Assembly (NCBI GenBank): GCA_045537045.1
Contig: JAZSOS010000013.1
Coordinates: 1-24,494 of the forward strand
DNA length: 24,494 nucleotides
Direction: 5' to 3'
From: SIG480 sp045537045
Lineage (GTDB): Bacteria > Bacillota > Clostridia > Oscillospirales > JAAYXM01
Below, piece by piece: positions 6,643 through 13,677 of the stretch; the stretch's first letter is position 1; each line of letters starts with the position of its first letter. A program made the translations under genes and the position numbers. The notes under the pieces were generated by a model. It saw nothing but the letters and a program-made list of their open reading frames with translations, was not told where the DNA came from and made no database searches.

Positions 6643-8022
6643 ATGAAAATATACTCGTTGGAAACTCAACGAAAAAGAATCAATAACATAAACAATGCGG
6701 AAAAAGCAAACAAAAAGTATTTCCGCCGCCACAGAATCCGTGACTACCTTCCGGGGCAGGCAATATATAACCTCGGCGATTACCCCAACCACTTTTCAAT
6801 CGCTCCCACAGAGTATGATTATGAGCACGTAAAAAGCCTTGCAGAAAGCGGAGTAGAGCTTATTCAGATTCATGAGGAATGGAACGACAGCGTCCGGTGT
6901 CTCGGGGCTGACAAATTTACGTCTCACGACCCTGAAGGCCTTAAGAAATTTGTTGACCTTTGTCACAGCTTCGGAATAAAAATTATCCCTTACATATCCA
7001 CGGGATATTTTCAAAAAGACGACCCCGATTTCAGAAAAGAGTTTCTAAGAGAAAATTATAACATCGATTATGATCTTCATGGCGATTACTTCTTATACAC
7101 CAAATGCCATGCAGGAAGTGCTGAATGGAGAGAGTATCTTCTTCCGCGCACATTTGCGGTTGTTGATGAGTATGGTTTTGACGGAATATTCAACGACTGG
7201 GGTTACGATGGCGTAAATTCAATTCAGGATGAGCTTCTTGCAAAAGGAATAAATCCGAGGACACTTTCCAGTTTTGATATGCACTACGACCCAGAGATAG
7301 AAGATCTGCTCGGTGAGGTTTATTCCGAGGTTAAGCGCCGAGGAGGAATATACAAGCTTCACGCGGACATCAATAACCGACCGCCGTGTAAGGATAAGGT
7401 TTACGATTATCTCTGGATTGGCGAGTGCGTAAAAGACGATGCGGAGCTTGGTATCGGCAAATCGTATGAGCAGTATATAGTTCCGTGTCAGCACGGTGCA
7501 TTTACTGACTCTCAGAACCCCGATGCGTATTATGCAAAAACAATCCCGTTTATGCAGTTTCCGCTTCTTAAGAGAGGCCGTCCGCTTATCCCGCTCGATA
7601 TCGGCGACGGCTTTAGCGTAAACGTCAATTACACCGATTATAAGCATAAGGCAAAAATTAAGGAATATATGAAAACTCATCCCGATGGCCCGTATGTATA
7701 TAGCCTTTGGTCATCTGTTCCGGATGATATTGATGAATATCCGCGTTGGACAAGATTTATGGAGCTGTATAAGCCGATGGTTGCGGAAAACAGCGTTGCA
7801 TATATAGAACTGCGCGAGTGTGACGAAATTCTGTCTCCGATTCCTGAACGCGTGATTGCATCAATGTTTGTAAATGAAGAGATGTATCTTGTTGTTTCAA
7901 ATCTCTCCGACAAACCCTATAACCTTGAACTTCGCGGTAAATGGAAAAACCGCGAAACTGGCGAGATAGTAAGTTCACTCACGCTCGAACAAGAAAAAAT
8001 GTGTTTTCTTGTTCGTGAGTAG
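6643..8022 (+). CDS. Uncharacterised glycosidase-like TIM-barrel protein
   Basis: This 459-residue protein has no signal peptide and so is predicted cytoplasmic. The pattern is that of a clan-D/GH13-like (beta/alpha)8 glycosidase: ESGVELIQIHEEWND, SFGIKIIPYISTGYF, YGFDGIFNDWGYDG (Asp185 at the end of strand 4, a nucleophile-like position), KLHADINNR (Asp242) and LWIGECV (Glu261, an acid/base-like position). A short beta-sandwich closes the chain (MYLVVSNLSDKPYNLELRG). Similar barrels occur in polysaccharide loci without assigned activity, so only the superfamily can be named. AAAGGAAAGG precedes ATG 6643. It lies 53 bases after the epimerase gene, probably in one transcript. The last codons and stop are embedded in a strong hairpin (7978-8019). 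Confidence 0.6.
   Translation: MKIYSLETQRKRINNINNAEKANKKYFRRHRIRDYLPGQAIYNLGDYPNHFSIAPTEYDYEHVKSLAESGVELIQIHEEWNDSVRCLGADKFTSHDPEGLKKFVDLCHSFGIKIIPYISTGYFQKDDPDFRKEFLRENYNIDYDLHGDYFLYTKCHAGSAEWREYLLPRTFAVVDEYGFDGIFNDWGYDGVNSIQDELLAKGINPRTLSSFDMHYDPEIEDLLGEVYSEVKRRGGIYKLHADINNRPPCKDKVYDYLWIGECVKDDAELGIGKSYEQYIVPCQHGAFTDSQNPDAYYAKTIPFMQFPLLKRGRPLIPLDIGDGFSVNVNYTDYKHKAKIKEYMKTHPDGPYVYSLWSSVPDDIDEYPRWTRFMELYKPMVAENSVAYIELRECDEILSPIPERVIASMFVNEEMYLVVSNLSDKPYNLELRGKWKNRETGEIVSSLTLEQEKMCFLVRE
7978..8019 (+). promoter_or_regulatory. Stem-loop spanning the 3' end of the TIM-barrel gene up to its stop codon
   Basis: CGAACAAGAAAA (7986-7997) pairs perfectly with TTTTCTTGTTCG (8004-8015) around a 6-base loop. 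It is extended by CTCA (7978-7981) with TGAG (8016-8019) across a 4-base bulge. The stop TAG (8020-8022) follows immediately. It may be an mRNA 3'-end stabiliser or attenuating hairpin. Confidence 0.55.
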
Positions 8023-8030
8023 AAATTTAG

Positions 8031-8050
8031 CAAAGGGCATATACCCTTTG
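8031..8050 (+). terminator. Short stem-loop between the TIM-barrel and dehydrogenase genes
   Basis: CAAAGGG (8031-8037) pairs with CCCTTTG (8044-8050) around CATATA. The following TTGTTGCAATT is weakly T-rich. It lies 11 bases after the previous hairpin and probably gives partial termination. Confidence 0.4.
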
Positions 8051-8121
8051 TTGTTGCAATTACAACACCAAACATAAGTAGCAAATTTATTTTGCAAAAA
8101 ATACGAAAGGAGATTTTCACA

Positions 8122-9198
8122 ATGAAAAAATTGAACGTAGCAGTTATCGGATACGGAAAGAGCGGATGGGGAATCCACGGTAAGTTCTTCAGGTCTGAGA
8201 ATAACGATATTGTAAATATCGTTGCGGTCGCAGAACTTGACCCTGAGCGCGCGGCAGTGGCAAAGGCTGATTACGGCTGTGATACATACAGCGATTACAA
8301 AGAGTTTATGAACAGGGATGATATTGATCTTGTTGTCAATTGCTCATTCTCCGATATGCATTATCCGATAACGCTTGATTTGCTCAACCACGGTTTTAAT
8401 GTTCTTTGTGAAAAGCCTATTACCAAAACAACAGACCAGCTCCGTGAACTTATTGCGGCAGCCAAGAAGAATAACGTTCTCTTTACAATCTTCCAACAGT
8501 CTCGTCTTTCTCCGTATTTTGAAAAGATGGAAGAAATAATGAAATCCGGCATCCTCGGCGACATAAAGCTTGTTCGTGCAAGATGGAATGGTTTTGCGCG
8601 CCGTTACGACTGGCAGACGCTCATTGAGAGAAACGCAGGTGCAATGAGGAATACGGGGCCTCACCCGTTCGAACAGTGCATCTGGCTTGCAGGTACGGAT
8701 GAAATGCCGAAGAAGATATACTCACGTCTCGGCGTATGGAATTCTGTTGGTGATGCAGATGACTACGTTTTTGTTTCTCTTGAATACGAAAACGGCCCTA
8801 TATTTGAAATTGAAATTAATCCGTCGGATCCCTATAACGATGGTTGGATGTATCGGGTATATGGTGATCGTGGAGCAATGAGAGTCGCCGGAGAGAAAAT
8901 TGAGTATCAGTATTATCTTGAAAATGAAAGCCCGCAACCGGTGCTTGATAAAAAGCCTTTGCATGATGAAAAGGGAGACCCCTGCTACTGTTCGGATAAG
9001 ATTGTCTGGCATAAGGAGGAACTTGAGCTTACCGGAGATGCCTTTGATTACGGAACAGCAGGATATTATCGTCGACTGTATGACCATATGGTAAACGGTG
9101 CAGAGCTATTTATAAAGCCCGAACACATTATTCCCGAAATTCAGATATTCGAGGAAATAGAGCGCCAGAATCCACTTGAAGTTAAATTTGATATCTGA
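8122..9198 (+). CDS. Gfo/Idh/MocA-family NAD(P)-dependent oxidoreductase
   Basis: This 358-residue cytoplasmic enzyme has the family's usual length. It has an N-terminal Rossmann fold with VAVIGYGKSGWGIHG at residues 5-19, the diagnostic CEKPITKT (Glu97-Lys98-Pro99, contacting nicotinamide and substrate), and GPHPFEQ with His181 in the position normally used for catalysis. The second half is the alpha/beta substrate domain. Members oxidise, reduce or epimerise sugars and cyclitols, or cleave glycosidic bonds by an oxidative route; the choice cannot be made here. ATG 8122 is preferred over the upstream in-frame ATG at 8092 because AAAGGAG (8106-8112) is correctly spaced and the Rossmann strand begins at once. 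Confidence 0.9.
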   Translation: MKKLNVAVIGYGKSGWGIHGKFFRSENNDIVNIVAVAELDPERAAVAKADYGCDTYSDYKEFMNRDDIDLVVNCSFSDMHYPITLDLLNHGFNVLCEKPITKTTDQLRELIAAAKKNNVLFTIFQQSRLSPYFEKMEEIMKSGILGDIKLVRARWNGFARRYDWQTLIERNAGAMRNTGPHPFEQCIWLAGTDEMPKKIYSRLGVWNSVGDADDYVFVSLEYENGPIFEIEINPSDPYNDGWMYRVYGDRGAMRVAGEKIEYQYYLENESPQPVLDKKPLHDEKGDPCYCSDKIVWHKEELELTGDAFDYGTAGYYRRLYDHMVNGAELFIKPEHIIPEIQIFEEIERQNPLEVKFDI

Positions 9199-9209
9199 AA
9201 CGGGATGAG

Positions 9210-9345
9210 AATTTAGTTCAGGAGCAAATTGATGATGGCAGTTCCGGCAAAGATACTTTTGGTACCCATCAGAATCTTTGCCGTAACGATAAAATGAATG
9301 ATTGTTGTTGGATTTCGGGCATGTAATGTGATATGATTTCATCAT
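9210..9345 (-). mobile_element. Insertion-sequence remnant: N-terminal zinc-ribbon of a transposase
   Basis: On the minus strand, ATGATG at 9345-9340 with a good ribosome site (AAGGAAAGG) begins SYHITCPKSNNNHSFYRYGK, then a GYQKYLCRNCHHQFAPE segment. This is the N-terminal zinc-beta-ribbon of an IS transposase (CPxC, YGxxxxGxQxYxCxxCxxxF). Homology ends near residue 45 and the frame runs into the end of the dehydrogenase gene. The second cysteine of the first CxxC has become serine, so even the ribbon is damaged. Only the 5' end of the element is left, antiparallel to the operon, within the 273-bp gap before the lipoprotein gene. I cannot name the IS family. Confidence 0.65.
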
Positions 9346-9471
9346 GATAACCTTTCCTTTCTTTTGGGAGAAAATGTGTTTTATGGTGAAACCATTATAC
9401 CAGAAGGCTTGAGAGGTTCTCAACTTTCATTTAATTTAACAAAACGTAAACAAATATTAGGAGGAGATCAA

Positions 9472-11034
9472 ATGAAAAGACTTGTTTCACTGGTTTTGGC
9501 AACGATTATGCTATTCGCTCTTGCAGCGTGTAGCGGCGGAATGGGTGTCGGCGGAGATGTTTCCTATGACATTCCCGAGGGAAAGCAGATTCCCGATGAT
9601 GCGGTGCTGGATATTATGATTGCAAGCCATGCATCGTGGCCGTACAATGAGAATTGGAAGGTATGGGAGTACATCAAAGAGTCAATCGGCGGCACGATTA
9701 ACGTAAACGCGGTTCCGTCATCTGATTTCGGAACAAAGTTTACACTTGTTATGGCGGACCCCTCCGCGCTTCCGGATGTTATTGCCTTTGCTAATAAACC
9801 CGGCGCTCTTTCGGACTACGCTGAGCAGGGTGCATTCCTCGCCTTTGATGATTATGAAGAATTCCTTCCGGATTACAAGGCGTTTTGGAACAGCGTTCCC
9901 GAAGATGAGCAGTGGATGAAAAATATCCATAAAGGCGTGGACGGAAAGATATATTTCACTCCGATATACGGAATGGATCGCTCGAAGAACATTATGGCGT
10001 GGCTTTACCGTAAGGACATTTTCGATAAGCACGGCATTAAGTCTCCGGAGACAATGAATGAGGTATATGAAGTTTCAAAAAAGCTTAAAGAGCTGTATCC
10101 TGACTCATATCCGTTCTCTATGCGCAACGGAATGGTAAATATCAATGTTATCGGCTCTTCATGGAAGCCTAATTTCCGTTATGACGTATACTATGATTTT
10201 GAAAACGGAAAGTGGAGCTACGGTGCAACGGAAAGCGAGGTTATGCTTGATATCATAACCTTCTTTAAGAAGCTGTACGACGAAAAGCTTATCCCTGCCG
10301 ACTATTTTACGATAAACAGCTCAGCCTGGCAGGAGCTTGTTTCAACAAACCGCGGCTTTATAATGCCGGAATATCAGGTGCGTATAGACTTTTTCAACAA
10401 CATCGCAAGAGAAAAAATTCCCGGCTTTAACCTTACAGCGATGAAGCCGCCTCGCGCAGAAAACGGAATGGGAATTAATATGGTGAACAAATACAATTCC
10501 GATCCGACGGGCTTTGCGGTTGCCAATACCGGTAATGAAGAAAGCATTGCAAATGCTTTCAGGTATGTAAACTGGTTCTATTCCGACGAAGGAAGTCAGA
10601 TTGTTTCATGGGGAAAAGAGGGCGAAACCTATGAGACGGTTGACGGCAAGAAGAAGTTTATCTATACTGATGAGAGCAACAACGCACAGATTCTTTACGG
10701 CTTCCAGACCATAGGCTCGTATCTCCGCATTGATCCGGCTGCGGCAGATGCGTGTATGTCAGAGGAACAGAGCGCAACAACGGACTTTGTGCTTGAGCAT
10801 ACATACCCGCACCTTGACCCGACCGTTTATATAAGCTTCTCCTCGGAGGATAAAACGATGCTTTCGGAATATAACACAACGCTTAAAACCTTTGTGGATG
10901 AAAATATACAGAAATTTATCATCGGTCAGCGCCCGATTGCTGAATGGGATGATTTCCAGAAAGAGCTTTCCGAGCTTCCGGTTGATGAGCTTCTTGAAAT
11001 CTACGATAAGACCTATCAGAGAATAAGCCAGTAA
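9472..11034 (+). CDS. Extracellular solute-binding lipoprotein, LplA/YtcQ (aldouronate-type) family
   Basis: This 520-residue protein begins with a lipoprotein signal (KRLVSLVLATIMLFALAAC, lipobox LAAC, Cys20), so it should be tethered to the outer face of the membrane. Its length and landmarks match the large oligosaccharide-binding proteins annotated as aldouronate-type: a DILDIMIAS-like opening strand (here AVLDIMIASHASW), LPDVIAF near 100, WLYRKDIFDKHGIKSPETMNEVYEV near 180, and the terminal AFRYVNWFYSDEGSQIVSWGKEGETY signature. It would deliver oligosaccharides to an ABC importer, but no permease or ATPase gene is present anywhere in this window. ATG 9472 has AGGAGG at 9459-9464; the longer frame opening at 9364 would hide the signal peptide. 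The IS remnant upstream suggests an independent promoter, which I could not locate. Confidence 0.88.
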   Translation: MKRLVSLVLATIMLFALAACSGGMGVGGDVSYDIPEGKQIPDDAVLDIMIASHASWPYNENWKVWEYIKESIGGTINVNAVPSSDFGTKFTLVMADPSALPDVIAFANKPGALSDYAEQGAFLAFDDYEEFLPDYKAFWNSVPEDEQWMKNIHKGVDGKIYFTPIYGMDRSKNIMAWLYRKDIFDKHGIKSPETMNEVYEVSKKLKELYPDSYPFSMRNGMVNINVIGSSWKPNFRYDVYYDFENGKWSYGATESEVMLDIITFFKKLYDEKLIPADYFTINSSAWQELVSTNRGFIMPEYQVRIDFFNNIAREKIPGFNLTAMKPPRAENGMGINMVNKYNSDPTGFAVANTGNEESIANAFRYVNWFYSDEGSQIVSWGKEGETYETVDGKKKFIYTDESNNAQILYGFQTIGSYLRIDPAAADACMSEEQSATTDFVLEHTYPHLDPTVYISFSSEDKTMLSEYNTTLKTFVDENIQKFIIGQRPIAEWDDFQKELSELPVDELLEIYDKTYQRISQ

Positions 11035-11059
11035 ATAATTATTTGGGAGGAAAAAAATA

Positions 11060-13579
11060 ATGAGAAACACAATTAAAAGAGCATTATCACTTATCCTTGC
11101 AATGTGTATAGTTGCAACGTTCATCCCGGCGGCTTTTGCAGACACAACGGAACCTGTTCCCGGAACGCTCGTATATTCGTTTATGCAGAGCACATATGGG
11201 GAATCTGTCACAAGTGCTGAAGCTATTTCATACGACATCGGCAATAAGAATATGGCGTATTTTGCCAGTGAAAACACTTCCGACGGTACCACCAATGATT
11301 TCGCAGTATGGGACGGAACGACAAACAAGTCAGTGAAACTCAGAATGTACTGGTGGGATAGAAATTCTTCACATTATAATTATGCGGCGTTTAAAATAAA
11401 TGGAATAGAACTCAAAGAATATAAAGTTACCCTTCAGCACGCCGTCCACAAGGAAGGCAATACCAAGGTCGATATGTATATTCTCGATGCCGCAACAACT
11501 GCAAAGGTCATTTCGGGTGAAATGACTATGAAAGCCGCAATTAATGCCGTTAAAAAATCACCGGTTCTTGACAATATAGACATGAATAAGGGTTTGACGG
11601 CGGCACCCTACTACAACACAACAACCGAAAAATTTACCTACACACCGGATGCAGCCGGCGAGCATCTTCTTGTTTTCACCTTAGATGAAACTGGTGGAAA
11701 CCAAAAGTATCACGCCTTCCCGCAGGTTCTTACCCTCGAGCCGGTTGTCCAGGTGGCAGCGCCAAGAAAATATACATTCGGTACTAATGAAGCAATAATT
11801 ACAACTGCAGGGCAGCCGGCGAGCAAAGTTAATGATTTTGGAACATGGGGATGGAAATATCTCGATATAGATGATGCATCGTACGATATTGCTTTTAATA
11901 AGGGAGCAAACGGCAAAAATAATGAGCGCGTAATGCAGATGCAAGCAAGTGACTTAAGAATGAACTTAACGCATTCAGATCCGAGTTACTCTGTTGAATC
12001 TATTAAATTGGCACTTGCGCTTGAGCGCCCGGTAGCAAGCTTCTATAAGGTGGATGTAGAAGCTAGTGGTCGTGGAAACGTGTGTTTTTATTTGAGTAAA
12101 TTTATTTCCGACGCTACTCCCGTAGAAGAGCATATGGCTACTGCTATGGCATTTAATAAACTGAACTTGGATATCAGTGCGGGTTCACCAGAAACTAGGA
12201 CTCTTGACAAGCTTGTATATTCAAATGGTGTAGACAATTTGGTTTTTGCTATTAACGCAGAATCTACGAAGTATCTTAACTCTCTCACCCTCACCCCTGT
12301 TGAAGCAAATACCGAATTGAATGTTGATGATACAGAGCTTTTAGTAGGTGAGACTGCAACAGCAACACTTGTCGCTTCGTTTACAGATAATGATGTACCA
12401 AAGTCAATGAATGTGCTTAACACCTTTGTTGATTATGAGAGCTTGAATTCATCTGTTGCAAGCATTGATGCGAACGGAAAAATTACAGCATTAGCAGAGG
12501 GCGATACCACCATAACCGCAACAGTCGACGGCGTGGAAATATATAATCAGCTTATTTCCGTAACAGCACCTGCCGAGCCTGAAGATGAGCCAGAGCTTAC
12601 TAATGCATTTGCTCACGAAAGCACAAGAACTGTACAGGTTTCAAACAATGTAACAGTAAATACATATGTATACACCGTTGACGGAACAAAGAAGGAACTT
12701 GACGCGACCACAACTGTACCGGTGGGAACAGCTTACGAAGTTAATGCAGATGAGATAACCGGAATGGATGAATATAAATTCCTCTACTGGGCAAAAGGCG
12801 CAACGATGGATAAAAAGCAGATTGCATCGGGAAATGCTAAGTATTCATTTGTCCCGACGGTTGAGGCAACACATCTCATCGCAGTATTTGCTCCGAAAAA
12901 TGAAGCCGGAGAAGCAAAAGCAGAGTTCTATAACGGAAATGGTCAGCTTCTTCCGGACTATACGGTAGAAAGCGGAGAAACAGTAACAATCCCCGCACTC
13001 CCGTCTATGGCAGGATATGGTGATGCAACGCATTGGGCGCTCTATGGTGACGCAACAGAGTATAAAGAAGGCGACAGTGTTGCCCTTTCCGGAACAATGA
13101 TTTTCGTTGCACAGTACGATGACCTTACAGCAGATATTACTGTTAATGTAACGGGCGGTTCTTGCAATCAAACAGAATATAAATACGGCGATGTTGTCAC
13201 CTGCAGACCGGAGATAGAAGAAAACTTTATGTGCTGGAAGAAAGACGGCGTTATCGTAAGCATGAATACCGAGTATAAGTTCAACGCATGGGAAGATTGC
13301 GATGTTGAGGCGGTATACAAAGCAGAATATACATTCAACGGCAAGGCAACAAAGCTTCTTATCGACATTTTCAACGACAAGTTCATTATGGCAGAGTTTA
13401 TCGGACTTTCAAACTACGGAACAGTAGTTGAGAAGGGCATAATGATTGGTAACAAATGCTTTGCAATGCAGAAGCCGCTTGCAACTCAGTTTACGCTTGA
13501 GGCGAAAGACGCAACAGAAGCAGCGACAGCTGTAGCCTATGCAATATTTAAAGATGGCACAATGATAACAGATAAGTAA
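11060..13579 (+). CDS. Secreted multi-domain surface/adhesin-like protein
   Basis: This 839-residue protein has a clear signal peptide (TIKRALSLILAMCIVATFIPAAFA, cleavage before DT). Residues about 30-240 and 245-415 look like two related beta-sandwich modules; each ends in a similar strand pair (LLVFTLDETGGNQKYHAF... LTLEPV and LVFAINAESTKYLNSLTLTPVE). A bacterial Ig-like (BIG_2) domain follows at about 415-500 (VDDTELLVGETATATL ... GKITALAEGDTTITATVDG), then an acidic linker. Residues about 515-770 carry InlB/Listeria-Bacteroides-type repeats (YKFLYWAKG, HWALYGDATEYKEGD, FMCWKKDGVI). No SLH domain, sortase motif or transmembrane anchor is visible, so it is released or held non-covalently. 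It lies 25 bases after the binding-protein gene and probably assists glycan binding. No catalytic domain recognised. Confidence 0.75.
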   Translation: MRNTIKRALSLILAMCIVATFIPAAFADTTEPVPGTLVYSFMQSTYGESVTSAEAISYDIGNKNMAYFASENTSDGTTNDFAVWDGTTNKSVKLRMYWWDRNSSHYNYAAFKINGIELKEYKVTLQHAVHKEGNTKVDMYILDAATTAKVISGEMTMKAAINAVKKSPVLDNIDMNKGLTAAPYYNTTTEKFTYTPDAAGEHLLVFTLDETGGNQKYHAFPQVLTLEPVVQVAAPRKYTFGTNEAIITTAGQPASKVNDFGTWGWKYLDIDDASYDIAFNKGANGKNNERVMQMQASDLRMNLTHSDPSYSVESIKLALALERPVASFYKVDVEASGRGNVCFYLSKFISDATPVEEHMATAMAFNKLNLDISAGSPETRTLDKLVYSNGVDNLVFAINAESTKYLNSLTLTPVEANTELNVDDTELLVGETATATLVASFTDNDVPKSMNVLNTFVDYESLNSSVASIDANGKITALAEGDTTITATVDGVEIYNQLISVTAPAEPEDEPELTNAFAHESTRTVQVSNNVTVNTYVYTVDGTKKELDATTTVPVGTAYEVNADEITGMDEYKFLYWAKGATMDKKQIASGNAKYSFVPTVEATHLIAVFAPKNEAGEAKAEFYNGNGQLLPDYTVESGETVTIPALPSMAGYGDATHWALYGDATEYKEGDSVALSGTMIFVAQYDDLTADITVNVTGGSCNQTEYKYGDVVTCRPEIEENFMCWKKDGVIVSMNTEYKFNAWEDCDVEAVYKAEYTFNGKATKLLIDIFNDKFIMAEFIGLSNYGTVVEKGIMIGNKCFAMQKPLATQFTLEAKDATEAATAVAYAIFKDGTMITDK

Positions 13580-13600
13580 CTATCAATAATAGCAGACTAA

Positions 13601-13647
13601 ATAACACAACAGGGGAGGATGGACGGAGTTCATTCTCCCTGTGTTAT
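13601..13647 (+). promoter_or_regulatory. Intercistronic stem-loop before the giant surface gene
   Basis: ATAACACA (13601-13608) and GGGAG (13613-13617) on the left pair with CTCCC (13635-13639) and TGTGTTAT (13640-13647) on the right; the left arm has a 4-base bulge and the loop is 17 bases. No U-tract follows. It is likely an RNA-stability or partial-readthrough element between the two surface genes. Confidence 0.5.
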
Positions 13648-13677
13648 CGAGAACCCCTTTTCGAAAGGAGAAAACCT

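Noticed and set aside
9364..9471. Longer N-terminus for the solute-binding protein, in the same open frame from 9364
   Set aside because: It would bury the lipoprotein signal peptide, has no suitable ribosome site, and overlaps the insertion-sequence remnant. ATG 9472 has AGGAGG.
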